Assembly: GCA_033809355.1 (NCBI GenBank)
Contig: JAPXLV010000017.1
Location: forward strand, 1-44,161
Origin: T3Sed10-213 sp012519365
GTDB taxonomy: Bacteria > Planctomycetota > Phycisphaerae > Sedimentisphaerales > Anaerohalosphaeraceae
Reading direction: 5' to 3'
Length of the DNA stretch: 44,161 bases
In this document: positions 8,404 to 18,100 of the stretch, piece by piece
Layout of the letters: every line of letters starts with the position of its first letter
Position numbering within the stretch: the stretch's first letter is position 1
Translations under genes and position numbers: made by a program
The notes under the pieces: generated by a model
Database searches by the model: none
What the model was told of the DNA's origin: nothing
Seen by the model: only the letters and a program-made list of their open reading frames with translations

Positions 8404-9504
8404 TTAGCGGCTGATGCGGGCGCTTGCGCCTTTCATGACGCGCTGGACTTCTTTGAGCGAGGCGGTTGTGGTATCGCCAGGAGTGGTCATCGCCAGCGCC
8501 CCATGGGCGGCCCCATAATTGACCGCTTCCCGGGGGTCTTTGCCTTCCATTAGCGCATAAATCAACCCTGACGCAAAGCTGTCGCCACCGCCGACACGGT
8601 CGAAGATTTCCAGATTTTCCCGCATATCTGCTTCATAAAACGTGCCGTCATAATACAGAATCGCTCCCCAGTCGTTTATAGAGGCGGTTTTGGCATTGCG
8701 CAGGGTCGTGGCCACAGCGGAGAAGTTCGGAAACGTTTGCAGGACTTGTTCAATCATTTTTTTGAAATTGCGGGGGTCCAGCCTGGAACAGTCCGTATCC
8801 AAGCCTTCTACCTCAAAGCCCAGCGCCGCCGAAAAGTCCTCTTCGTTGCCGATCATTACATCGACCAGTTGTGCCAACCGGCGATTGACTTGGCGGGCCT
8901 TTTCCTGGCCGCCAATATCTTTCCACAATGAGGGACGGTAATTCAAGTCGTAGGAGACGATTGTGCCGTATTTTTTGGCAACAGTCATCGCCTCCATCAC
9001 AACATCCGGTGTCGAATCCGACAGGCCGGCAAAGATGCCGCCGGTGTGAAACCATTGCACGCCGTCAGAGCCAAATATTTTTTCCCAATCAAAATCGCCC
9101 TTTTTGAGCTGGGAAGCAGCACTGTGGCCGCGATCCGAACAGCCGACCGCGGCCCGAACGCCGAAACCTCGTTCGGTAAAATTCAGCCCGACGCGGACGT
9201 TGCGTCCGATACCATCAAACGGGACCCATTTGACGTATTCCATATCGACGCCGCCCTGCAAGATCAGATCTTCCAGGAGCCGCCCTACGGGATTGTCGCA
9301 GATGGCCGTCGCCACGGCGGCCCGCTTGCCGAAACAGCGTTTCAGACCACGAGCGACATTGTACTCTCCGCCGCCTTCCCAGACACGAAAGTGCCGTGTG
9401 GTATGGATGCGTTCGTCGCCGGGGTCAAGGCGAATCATCACCTCGCCCAATGAAAGAATATCATATTTGCATTCTTCGGGTGTTCGCAATTTCAGTTGTA
9501 CCAT
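8404..9504 (-). CDS. kdgK: 2-dehydro-3-deoxygluconate (KDG) kinase, PfkB family
   Basis: Ribokinase/PfkB-family sugar kinase, 366 residues. Near the N terminus is LSLGEVMIRLDPGD, then GGGEYNVARGL (44-54), SYDLNYRPSLW (184-194), and the PfkB signature DRVGGGDSFASGL, in which Asp308 is the catalytic base. The assignment to KDG rather than another sugar rests on the neighbours kduD (which makes KDG) and eda (which uses KDPG). AAAGGA precedes the ATG at 6 nt. It is the last gene of the iclR-led operon. Slightly longer than typical KdgK (about 310-340). Confidence 0.88.
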   Translation of the reverse strand: MVQLKLRTPEECKYDILSLGEVMIRLDPGDERIHTTRHFRVWEGGGEYNVARGLKRCFGKRAAVATAICDNPVGRLLEDLILQGGVDMEYVKWVPFDGIGRNVRVGLNFTERGFGVRAAVGCSDRGHSAASQLKKGDFDWEKIFGSDGVQWFHTGGIFAGLSDSTPDVVMEAMTVAKKYGTIVSYDLNYRPSLWKDIGGQEKARQVNRRLAQLVDVMIGNEEDFSAALGFEVEGLDTDCSRLDPRNFKKMIEQVLQTFPNFSAVATTLRNAKTASINDWGAILYYDGTFYEADMRENLEIFDRVGGGDSFASGLIYALMEGKDPREAVNYGAAHGALAMTTPGDTTTASLKEVQRVMKGASARISR

Positions 9505-9546
9505 CGCTTGTCCTTTCCGGTGTCACTGGCCGATCTATCCTCTGCC

Positions 9547-10308
9547 TTATCGTGCCAACCAGCCGCCATCTACAGCAATCGTATAGCCATTGACATAATC
9601 GGATGCGGGCGAAGCCAAAAATACCGCCGCTCCCTTCAAGTCATCCGGTTCGCCCCATCGGCCGGCGGGGATTCGATCCAGAATGGCTTTGTTGCGCACC
9701 GGGTCCTCGCGCAGAGGCTTTGTATTGTCGGTGGCCATATAGCCGGGTGCGATGGCGTTGACGTTAATTTTGTGCGGCGCCAGTTCGTTGGCCAGCAGCC
9801 GAGTCAATCCCATCACCGCGCTCTTGGAGGCAGTGTAGGACGGCACAAGGATGCCGCCTTGAAAACTAAGCAGTGAAGCGGTGTTGATGATTTTGCCGCC
9901 GTGTCCCTGCTTGACCATAGCGCGTGCAGCAGCCTGACTGAGGAAAAACAGAGTACGAATGTTGATGTTCATCACATCATCCCAGTCTTTTTCCGAAAAC
10001 TCCAGGACCGGCGCACGTCGGATGATGCCGGCGTTATTGAACAGGATATCCAGCCGGCCGAGTTTTTCAACAGTCGTATTCACAATGTCGTCCACACATT
10101 CTTTTTTGCTCAAGTCCGCCGTGATGGTAAGGCAGCGGCGACCACATTTTTCAATCTGCGTTTTGGCTTCGCTCATATCCAGAATGTCGACCAGGGCGAC
10201 ATCGGCTCCGGCCTCGGCCACTGCCATTGCCATCGCCCTGCCTAATCCTCTCGCGCCGCCGGTTACAATGGCGACTTTTCCGTCCAGTTTGAATTGGTCA
10301 AGAATCAT
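9547..10308 (-). CDS. kduD: 2-dehydro-3-deoxy-D-gluconate 5-dehydrogenase (SDR family)
   Basis: Short-chain dehydrogenase/reductase of 253 residues that reduces 3-deoxy-D-glycero-2,5-hexodiulosonate to KDG with NAD(P)H. The Rossmann glycine motif TGGARGLG (16-23), NNAG (91-94), catalytic Ser145 and YTASK (Tyr158, Lys162) are intact. The C-terminal VNGYTIAVDGGWLAR is the common SDR ending. GGAG lies 6 nt before the ATG. It is sandwiched between kduI and kdgK, the two steps before and after it, which makes the KduD assignment firm among otherwise similar SDRs. Confidence 0.92.
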   Translation of the reverse strand: MILDQFKLDGKVAIVTGGARGLGRAMAMAVAEAGADVALVDILDMSEAKTQIEKCGRRCLTITADLSKKECVDDIVNTTVEKLGRLDILFNNAGIIRRAPVLEFSEKDWDDVMNINIRTLFFLSQAAARAMVKQGHGGKIINTASLLSFQGGILVPSYTASKSAVMGLTRLLANELAPHKINVNAIAPGYMATDNTKPLREDPVRNKAILDRIPAGRWGEPDDLKGAAVFLASPASDYVNGYTIAVDGGWLAR

Positions 10309-10332
10309 AAAAAACTCCGTTGGATTGTCTGT

Positions 10333-11163
10333 TTATTTCAGATCGCTGATATTCAAATGATCCATATCGTCAAAAGCCTGATTTTCACCGCCCATACCCC
10401 AGCAGAACGCGTAAGACTGCGTTCCGACGCCGGAATGAATTGACCAACTCGGCGAGATGACCACCTGTTCATTGGCCACGACGATATGCCGCGTCTGGTC
10501 TGGTTCGCCCATTAGGTGAAAAACACGCGCCTCTTGAGCGATATTAAAATACAGATATACTTCCATCCGTCGATCGTGGGTATGAGGCGGCATTGTATTC
10601 CACACCGAGCCTTCGGCAAGCTGCGTAAAGCCCATTACCAATTGACAGCTTTTAACACCGTCGGGGTGGATATATTTATTGATGGTTCGCTTGTTGCACT
10701 CGGCATCCGAGCCCAAATGCTGCGGGGCAGCCTGGTCTTTGCTGATATACGTCGTCGGATACGCCTTGTGGGCTGGGTAGCTGAGCAAATAAAATCGTGC
10801 CGGTGCCTTGGCATCGTCGCTGGCAAACACGATCTCTTTGGAATCTCGCCCGATGTACAGGCCATCCAAAGGCGCCAGCCTCATCACATTGCCGTCCACG
10901 GTAACCGAACCGGACTTCCCGACATTAAGCACCCCCATTTCTCGCCGTTGGCAAAAATAATCGGCCCGTAATTGCGGAGCACTGCCCAACGTCAAGGGTT
11001 TTGAAACCGGAACCGCAGAACCGGCAATCGCCCGATCCACATCGCAATACACCATCGAAATCGTATCCGGTGAGAATAACGATTCAATTAAAAATTTGTC
11101 ACGAATTTCCTGGGTTGTCATTCGACAAAACGCTTCAGGAGCAGGCATATAGCGTACTTCCAT
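10333..11163 (-). CDS. kduI: 5-dehydro-4-deoxy-D-glucuronate isomerase
   Basis: KduI isomerises 5-keto-4-deoxyuronate (from unsaturated galacturonate) to 3-deoxy-D-glycero-2,5-hexodiulosonate. About 276 residues, the family norm. The cupin metal site is seen as MPPHTHDRRMEVYLYF, with two His plus a Glu, and a further His lies in SIHSGVGTQSY. The N-terminal MVYCDVDRAIAGSAVP is characteristic of KduI. A GTG two codons further upstream (11169) is an alternative start. The ATG at 11163 is preferred because AAGGA is then about 9 nt upstream. The gap from the GH88/105 gene is 16 nt. Confidence 0.93.
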   Translation of the reverse strand: MEVRYMPAPEAFCRMTTQEIRDKFLIESLFSPDTISMVYCDVDRAIAGSAVPVSKPLTLGSAPQLRADYFCQRREMGVLNVGKSGSVTVDGNVMRLAPLDGLYIGRDSKEIVFASDDAKAPARFYLLSYPAHKAYPTTYISKDQAAPQHLGSDAECNKRTINKYIHPDGVKSCQLVMGFTQLAEGSVWNTMPPHTHDRRMEVYLYFNIAQEARVFHLMGEPDQTRHIVVANEQVVISPSWSIHSGVGTQSYAFCWGMGGENQAFDDMDHLNISDLK

Positions 11164-11179
11164 TCTCACATTTCCTTTC

Positions 11180-13438
11180 TTATTTTGATGTCACATTAAC
11201 GGGAATTTCCAGCTGTTGTGCAAACGTTTTCAAGTAATCCGTCCATTTCTCAAAAGTGCTAAACTCCTCATTTTTGCTCCAGCAGGAACCCGCATAATAC
11301 ACCACGGGCTTACGAATGGGATGCTCGAGCGTCAAGAGCCAGTGTCCATCTGCGGTTGTGGTGGTAGTCTTTGCGTTGGAATCGAAGACCACGCCGCAGC
11401 CCATCCAGCCGTATTTGCCGTCAGGATCGGTCGGCAGCCAGTAGGCAATTGCCTGGCCGAGAGACCATGTCTTGCTGCTGGTCGGCTGCAGGACAATACC
11501 CGCGGCCAACGGAAGAATCGCAGCATCTTTGCTGGAATAGCGGCATTCAATTCGGTTCATGTTGCTGCCTAAATCAATGGAAATCCGCTTGACCTCACTG
11601 ACTTCAAACGGCCCGGCCTGCCAGGGCTTGTAGGTCAGTTCGAAAATGGAACGAATCGGACCGTTGGCGATGATTTTCCACGAGGTAAAATTACGCGGCA
11701 AACAAATCTTGCCATCCACAAACGGCGCCATTCCGCCGCAACCAAGCGTATTACCGACCTTGTAAAAATCGCCGCCTTCACCGTGATTTTCGTGATAACT
11801 GATGCCGCGTTCGTTGTAGGCCTTTAACATTTTATCCATAATGGGATAGGGCACACATTTGCCCCAGGCGTCAATGCCGCAGGTAATGGTTTCATATTCG
11901 AGGGCCGGGCCGTACATACGATAGGCGGCCTTGTCGTTTTCCCAGAGGAAGTCATCCTTGCGATCGGGCGCAAAGCGGCAGTAGGTTCGAATTTCCGTTG
12001 TCGGGGCTGCAATGTCTTCGGGACGTTTCATCAGCCAGGCATAGCGGATCTCGCCGGGGGCCATATTCATTTGGAACAGCAGTTCATCAAGCGTGCCGTC
12101 GGCATTGTTGTCCACCGGTTGAACAACCAAAAAACGCTTGTGCTTGAAATCAAATATCGCAGCGTTCTCTTGGGTTATACCGGCTATGGCTTTGGCCTCT
12201 TTCCAATCGAGGCTGATTGTTACTGCATCACGAAATTGAACGAGCGGATTGACCACCGTCATCGTTTTGGCAGGCGCCCCTTTTCGGATCGCCAGTTGAT
12301 AGACCTCGCTGCCGGCCAGCAAGAAGGCGCCTACGCCGTAAATCTCGGTCTGGTCTTTGGTGACATTTCGCTGCGGATCGCCTCCGATGGGCTGAACGAA
12401 ACCTAATTTGCCATCCGGATGGACACAGGATACCAGGCCCTGCCATGCCTTGAACACCGCAGGGGCATACGTTTTTTCATCCAAATAGCCGTGGTTGATG
12501 CCCCAGGCCAGGCCAAAGGTGAAAAAGCCCGTTCCGCTTGTTTCTTTTGGTGGATAACTGTCCGGATCCAAAAGACTGGCTCGCCACAGGCCGTCTTCCG
12601 GTTGAATCGAGATGATTTTGGCTGCCATTTCACGAAACAGCTTTTCATACCGCGGCCGCTCGGGGTAGTTGGCGGGCATTTCTTCCAGCACCATCGCCAG
12701 ACCACCGAACACCCAGCCGTTTCCGCGCGACCAGAAAATTTTCCTGCCGTTGGCCTCACGCTGTTCGAAGTACCGATCATCACGATAGTACAGATGCTCT
12801 TCAGGATCGTATAGATAGTCGGTCGTGGCCCACCACTCTTTGTTCATAAAATCCAGATATCGGCGATCGCCCGTGACGGTTGCCAGCTTGGCCCAGACCG
12901 GCGGCCCCATAAACAACGCATCACACCACCACCAGCGATCTTCACCCTGAAACGCCTGACCATAGCCAAGGCCGGAATCGAGAGCTTTTTTGAATTCAAG
13001 GGTTTTCGAGGAGGGATGAGCCAAAATGTAATCAAGGCGGTCCTTAATCCCCTGCATCATTTTGGGCTCTTTGAAGCGTTTATACATCTCAAGATACATA
13101 ATGCCGACGGCGTGATCATCGGCGTGGTAGATTCGGCCGCCCGGCTGCCAGTTGTTTCGTTCTCCAAATTCACGCATCGCATCGTAGTATTTATTCGTAT
13201 CGGCCATATGGGCCAAAGCGGTAAAACCGGCAAACATCGCGCCGTGTGTCCAATCGGTAGTGCGATGACGGCTCGGATTGGCAAGCTGCCAGTCTGCAAC
13301 TTTGACCATCAGGGCTTTGACTGTCTCAGGTTCTGCCTCCGGCGGCACCTGAACCGGCTGCTGGGCAACGGCGCACCCTCCGGTTACCCCAACCAGCATA
13401 CCCATCAACATAGGGATCAGTCCTTTGCATCGCTTCAT
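11180..13438 (-). CDS. Exported GH88/GH105-type unsaturated uronyl hydrolase fused to DUF4861
   Basis: A 752-residue exported protein. The signal peptide ends at TGGC (Cys22), so it is a possible lipoprotein. Residues about 30-370 are an (alpha/alpha)6-barrel of the GH88/GH105 family, which hydrates and removes the 4,5-unsaturated uronic acid from pectin lyase products. WWWCDALFMGPP (169-180) holds the likely catalytic Asp173, and HADDHAVG and WSRGNGWVFGGLA are typical landmarks. Residues about 390-752 correspond to DUF4861, an uncharacterised beta-rich domain often encoded near such enzymes (from memory of the family, not searched). The gene follows iclR and precedes kduI, which receives its product. 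Confidence 0.85.
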   Translation of the reverse strand: MKRCKGLIPMLMGMLVGVTGGCAVAQQPVQVPPEAEPETVKALMVKVADWQLANPSRHRTTDWTHGAMFAGFTALAHMADTNKYYDAMREFGERNNWQPGGRIYHADDHAVGIMYLEMYKRFKEPKMMQGIKDRLDYILAHPSSKTLEFKKALDSGLGYGQAFQGEDRWWWCDALFMGPPVWAKLATVTGDRRYLDFMNKEWWATTDYLYDPEEHLYYRDDRYFEQREANGRKIFWSRGNGWVFGGLAMVLEEMPANYPERPRYEKLFREMAAKIISIQPEDGLWRASLLDPDSYPPKETSGTGFFTFGLAWGINHGYLDEKTYAPAVFKAWQGLVSCVHPDGKLGFVQPIGGDPQRNVTKDQTEIYGVGAFLLAGSEVYQLAIRKGAPAKTMTVVNPLVQFRDAVTISLDWKEAKAIAGITQENAAIFDFKHKRFLVVQPVDNNADGTLDELLFQMNMAPGEIRYAWLMKRPEDIAAPTTEIRTYCRFAPDRKDDFLWENDKAAYRMYGPALEYETITCGIDAWGKCVPYPIMDKMLKAYNERGISYHENHGEGGDFYKVGNTLGCGGMAPFVDGKICLPRNFTSWKIIANGPIRSIFELTYKPWQAGPFEVSEVKRISIDLGSNMNRIECRYSSKDAAILPLAAGIVLQPTSSKTWSLGQAIAYWLPTDPDGKYGWMGCGVVFDSNAKTTTTTADGHWLLTLEHPIRKPVVYYAGSCWSKNEEFSTFEKWTDYLKTFAQQLEIPVNVTSK

Positions 13439-13473
13439 CGTCTTTTCTCCTCAAAATGCGTTTTATTCAACTA

Positions 13474-14229
13474 TTATTTATGCCCGATTTTTGAAGACAA
13501 TTCTTGGGCTGCAGTTGTGACCGCTCTGGAAATTTCGTCAAATCGGTCGGTCGTAAAGGCACTGATTGGGGCGGTCACCCCAACCGCGGCGACAACCTGC
13601 CCACGGATATCCCGCACCGGTGCGGCCATACAGCGTACGTGGGGATGATATTCCTGTTCATCGATGGCATAGCCTCGCTGCCGGACGTCGTGAACGAGTT
13701 GTCTAAACTCTTCAAGGGTGGTTTTTGTGTTTTCAGTTCGCCTCTGAGGATATACTTCCCGACAGAAATCCTCCAGACGATCCGCATAACAAAAGGCCAA
13801 AAAGAGTTTGCCTGTCGCTGAACAATGCAGATCTGTCAGTGAGCCTGGCCGAGACGCAACGCGGATCGGTTCGGCACTGTCACACACTTCGAGGATGAGC
13901 GAATGCCAGCCGCTGGGCACCGCCAAGTGAGAAGTTAAACCGGTTTGGGCGGTCAGCCTCTGCAAAATTGGCAGCGCAAGTTCCCGCAATTGGGATTTGC
14001 GCAACGCCATCAGACCCATTTCCCAAAGCCCGGGTCCGGCATAAAACAATGTCCCTTTTTTGTCTACCATCCCATCCTCTGTCAGGGTCTTGAGAATGCG
14101 AAAGGCGGTGCTGCGGGCAATCCCTGCCTGCTGTTCAATTTGAACGGCAGAGAGCCCCTGCTCTGCTGATGCGATTAATCGAAGCATCAGCATGGCTTTT
14201 TTCAAATTGGGAATGGTGTATTTATTCAT
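13474..14229 (-). CDS. IclR-family transcriptional regulator
   Basis: A 251-residue regulator with an N-terminal winged helix (about 8-70, IEQQAGIARSTAFRILKTL as the recognition part) and a C-terminal IclR effector domain (about 85-250, with LHCSATGKLFLAF and GYAIDEQEY as family marks). In pectin degraders, IclR members such as KdgR bind KDG. The position at the head of the pectin operon argues for a similar role here. The GH88/105 gene begins 35 nt downstream, so iclR is probably the first gene of the operon and controls itself together with the enzymes. No Shine-Dalgarno precedes the ATG, which lies inside a palindrome (14223-14238). Confidence 0.93.
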   Translation of the reverse strand: MNKYTIPNLKKAMLMLRLIASAEQGLSAVQIEQQAGIARSTAFRILKTLTEDGMVDKKGTLFYAGPGLWEMGLMALRKSQLRELALPILQRLTAQTGLTSHLAVPSGWHSLILEVCDSAEPIRVASRPGSLTDLHCSATGKLFLAFCYADRLEDFCREVYPQRRTENTKTTLEEFRQLVHDVRQRGYAIDEQEYHPHVRCMAAPVRDIRGQVVAAVGVTAPISAFTTDRFDEISRAVTTAAQELSSKIGHK

Positions 14230-14260
14230 ATATGAATATTTGTGTTTTTATTTGAATATT
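14223..14260 (-). promoter_or_regulatory. Candidate IclR operator: 16-bp palindrome plus repeated half-site
   Basis: TATTCATATATGAATA (14223-14238) is a perfect 16-bp palindrome that contains the iclR start codon. Its half TGAATATT (14233-14240) recurs at 14253-14260, exactly 20 bp away, about two helical turns. Both lie just downstream of the predicted -10 box. The geometry suits autoregulation. AT-rich composition raises the chance of coincidence. Confidence 0.5.
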
Positions 14261-14265
14261 TTATT

Positions 14266-14294
14266 ATAATGCGCGTAATCCGGCGTGATGTCAA
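14266..14294 (-). promoter_or_regulatory. Promoter of the iclR-led pectin operon
   Basis: On the minus strand a perfect TTGACA (14289-14294) is followed after 17 bp by CATTAT (14266-14271). A perfect TATAAT (14263-14268) also lies there, at 20 bp. Transcription would start near 14258, just upstream of the palindrome at the iclR start. Confidence 0.6.
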
Positions 14295-14367
14295 AGAAAA
14301 AAAAAGAAAAATACGTTTATTCGTTTTTTTCTGATGAAATGTGCTCAATGGAATCGAAATGCGCATT

Positions 14368-14393
14368 AAAAAAGCCCGCTTTTGACGGGCTTT
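14368..14393 (-). terminator. Intrinsic terminator of the lipoprotein gene
   Basis: AAAGCCCG (14371-14378) pairs with CGGGCTTT (14386-14393). On the minus strand the stem is followed by a run of T, and it stands 9 bp after the lipoprotein stop codon. Confidence 0.85.
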
Positions 14394-14401
14394 GGAATGC
14401 G

Positions 14402-15067
14402 TTATTGAATGTCGATATAATCGAATTCAATCAACAGTTTTTTGGAGGGGATTCCATCGCGAATATCAAAAATATCAATTTTTCGAGGTATCATTCGATT
14501 TAATCGTGCGTGAAATCGCAAATTGTAGGACTGCGCCAACCAGTCGATTTCTTTGTCGTCTGTGAGACGAACCAGTTCTATACGGCCTGAGACCCTATTA
14601 CGATAGGCGGTGATTGTAGGGCTGTCGACGCGTGCTGCAAGTTGAAAAGATTCGTACTGTCGGCCTTCAATGCCAACTACCGGGCCAGGCGTCATTGACA
14701 ACGGCTCAAACCCACTGCCGAGGGTAAAGCTCGTATAGAGCAGCGCCGCAAGCTCGGCATTCATCAGGCCGGCAGGCAGCGACTTCATAAACGGCCTGGC
14801 AAGTCCGGATTTGGAGTACTGCCCATTTTCATAGGTACAGCACCACGTGCCTTCCGGCTCTGTGCCCCAGGCCTCCATAAACTGTGACTGCGGACAAAAA
14901 CGCTGGTGCTGTTCAGTCCAATACGGCGCGGCCTGATGATATGTCACCACACAGCGGGTTTCGATACAGTTTTCCCGTTTAAAGGCCGTTTGCTCGGATT
15001 GCTCCGGCTTGACAGTCGAACAGCCGGTAATCAACACCGCCGCCGCAACCATTATCCCGTATCTCAT
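14402..15067 (-). CDS. Hypothetical lipoprotein
   Basis: A 221-residue protein with a lipoprotein signal (LITGC, modified Cys16) and no family I recognise. The mature part is soluble and mixed alpha/beta, with several Trp and Tyr, and Cys residues at about 34 and 39 and in WCCTYENG (about 75-82). It ends with a basic/aromatic stretch around NLRFHARLNRMIPRK. It stands as a single transcription unit between the terminator at 14368 and the PFOR gene's terminator at 15117. Confidence 0.7.
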   Translation of the reverse strand: MRYGIMVAAAVLITGCSTVKPEQSEQTAFKRENCIETRCVVTYHQAAPYWTEQHQRFCPQSQFMEAWGTEPEGTWCCTYENGQYSKSGLARPFMKSLPAGLMNAELAALLYTSFTLGSGFEPLSMTPGPVVGIEGRQYESFQLAARVDSPTITAYRNRVSGRIELVRLTDDKEIDWLAQSYNLRFHARLNRMIPRKIDIFDIRDGIPSKKLLIEFDYIDIQ

Positions 15068-15116
15068 AAATCATCCTTTTATGCGAACACTCATCCTGTC
15101 TTATCGCTATAATGCT

Positions 15117-15151
15117 GAAAAAGCCCGACACCGCGTTGTGCGGGTCGGGCT
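15117..15151 (-). terminator. Intrinsic terminator of the PFOR gene
   Basis: AGCCCGAC (15122-15129) pairs with GTCGGGCT (15144-15151), extended inside by CCGC/GCGG with one bulged A. A T run follows on the minus strand. It lies 16 bp after the stop codon at 15167. Confidence 0.88.
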
Positions 15152-15166
15152 GGTTTATGGCATCAT

Positions 15167-18100
15167 TCAGCACTCAAGCTGTGCGAGTTTTTCGAGCAGT
15201 GCAAATCGACGTTCCGCAATCTTCTTGGCTTGTGCGACCAATTCGTCGGCGACCTTCGGATCGACCTGTTTTAAGGCACGGAACCGGTTTTGTGTGAACG
15301 CAAACTCGGCATAATCCATCGTGGGTGCCTTGGAATCCAGTTGCAGCGGATTCTTGCCTTCGGCACACCGACGCGGATCGAACCGGTACAATGGCCAGTG
15401 TCCGCTTGCGACGGCCTGCTTTTGAATCTCATAGCCGCGAGCCATATTGATCCCATGAGCAATACAATGCGAATAGGCCAAAATCAGCGAGGGGCCTTCG
15501 TAACTTTCCGCTTCGGTAAAGGCCTTGACCGCCTGATTTGGATTGGCGCCCATCGCCACGGCCGCCACATAAATTCCGCCGTAAGTCATAGCGAGCAAAC
15601 CCATATCTTTCTTGGGCATTCGCTTGCCGCCGGCGGCAAATTGGGCAACCGCACCAAGGGGGGTCGATTTGGACATCTGTCCGCCTGTATTGGAATACAC
15701 CTCGGTATCCAGAACCAGCACGTTGACATTGTCTCCGCTGGCCAGAACATGATCAAGGCCGCCATACCCAATATCATAGGCCCACCCATCGCCGCCAATC
15801 ATCCAGACGCTCTTTGCGACCAGGAAATCGGCCACGCTCAAGAGTTGTTCCGCCTCGGCAGAGGAGTTTTTCTTGAGGCTCTCTTTAAGTTGCTCAACAC
15901 GCCGGCGCTGCTGTTCAATCTCGGCTTGTGTCGTTTGCGAAGCCAGGCCCTCAAGCAGCGTCTGAGCTGCTGTCTTGTCGACAGTTCCTTTTTCTGCAAG
16001 CGCGGTGAGCAATTCGGCAGCCCACGTCCGGAACTTGTTGACGGCCAGACGCATACCGTAGCCAAATTCGGCATTATCTTCAAAGAGGCTGTTTGACCAC
16101 GCAGGACCACAGCCGTCAAATCGCTTGGTATAAGGCGTCGTCGGCAGGTTGCCGCCGTAAATCGATGAGCAGCCAGTGGCGTTGGCAATATACAGCCGAT
16201 CGCCGAACAATTGGGTCAACAGTTTGACATATGCGGTTTCGCCGCAACCGGCGCAGGCGCCGCTGAACTCAAACAGCGGCGGGACCAACTGACTTCCCTT
16301 AATGCTGGCTCGTTTGAACCGGTTCGGATCGGTATCCAGAATCGACAGGAAGAAGTCGAAGTTTTCACGTTCAGTCAGCCGCAGCGGCTCCTGCAATGCC
16401 ATATTGATCGCCTTGCGGGAGGGGTTTTCTTTGTCTTTGCCCGGGCAGTTCACCACACAGGCCGTACAGCCGGTACAGTCTTCCGGAGCAACTTGCACCG
16501 TGAACTTCAAACCGGCAAAATCCTTCCCTTTGGCGTCCGTGCTTTTGAAGGTCTTGGGTGCATTTTCAAGGACATCCGGTTCATACGCCTTGATCCGGAT
16601 AGCCGCATGCGGACACACCAGTGAACATTGGCCGCATTGAATGCAAAGATCCGGCTCCCAGACGGGGATATGCACAGCGATGTTGCGTTTTTCGTATTTC
16701 GTTGTTCCCGTGGGGAATTTACCGTCACAAGGCATCTTGCTGACCGGCAACAAATCGCCGCGTCCGGCCAACAGTTCCGCAGTTACTTCTTTGACAAACT
16801 GCGGCGCATCATCCGGAATGGTCAGGGAAATATGGGTCTTGCTGGTGACCTGACCGGGCACCTTTACCGGGTACACCTTATCCAGCGCGGCATCGACGGC
16901 GGCGTTGTTCATATTAACCACTTTTTCGCCTTTTTTGCCGTAACTCTTTTCGATGGCATCCTTGATCGCCTGGATCGCCAAATTCAGGTCGATAACGTTG
17001 CTGATCTTGAAGAACGCGGTCTGCATAATGACGTTGATTCGAGCGCCCAACCCCAATTCTTCAGCAATGCGGAAGGCATCAATGATATAAAATTTCAATT
17101 TTTTGTCAATAATGTGCTTTTGCACCTCGGCCGGCAGGGTATCCCATACCTCGTCTGGACCGTGGATGCTGGTCAACAGAAAAACGCCACCCGGCTTGGC
17201 CGCAGAAAGCAGATCGTATTTTTCGAGAAAACTCGGATTGTGACAGGCAACAAAATCGGCGTTCTTAATCAAATAAGGGCTACGAATGGGTTCTGGGCCG
17301 AATCGCAAATGCGATACTGTCATTGAACCGGCCTTTTTGGAGTCATAGACAAAGTAGCCCTGGCAGTAATTGTCGGTCAGTTCACCGATAATCTTAATGC
17401 TGTTCTTGTTGGCACCGACGGTACCGTCCGACCCGAGGCCGTAGAACATGGCGTTGTAAGTTTTCTGCTCGGTGTCAAAAGACTCATCCACCTCAAGACT
17501 CGTGCTGCATACATCGTCGGTGATCCCAACGGTAAAGTGATTGACCGGCTGTTGGGCGTCAAGATTGTCAAAAATCGCCTTGACCATCGCCGGTGAAAAT
17601 TCCTTCGAGCCCAAACCGTAACGTCCGCCAAGGATAATCGGGTAGTCCCTGAAGGGCGCCGACCCATCAGCCATCGCTTCGCCAACGGCTGTACGGACAT
17701 CCAGATAAAGCGGCTCGCCGATGGAACCCGGTTCCTTGGTGCGATCCATCACGGCGATCTTTCGCGTAGTAGCGGGCAGGGCCTTGATGAAATCCTTTAC
17801 GCTGAACGGACGATATAGCCGCATGATGGCCACGCCGACCTTTTCGCCCTTGCCCACCAGATAATCAACGGTCTCACGAACCGTCTCGGCACCGGAGGCC
17901 ATAATGACAATGACCTTCTCGGCATCCGGGGCGCCGATGTAATCAAACAGATGATATTGTCGTCCGGTCAGTTTGGCGAATTTGTCCATGGTATCCTGGA
18001 CAATTTGCGGCGTTGCAAGATAAAATTTATTGACCGTTTCACGTCCCTGAAAATAGACATCGGGGTTTTGGGCGGTGCCGCTGAGCATTGGCCGATCGGG

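Noticed and set aside
15290..16096. 268-codon open frame opposite the PFOR gene
   Set aside because: It lies wholly antisense to conserved thiamine-binding and C-terminal PFOR sequence and resembles no protein family. It is a shadow of codon bias.
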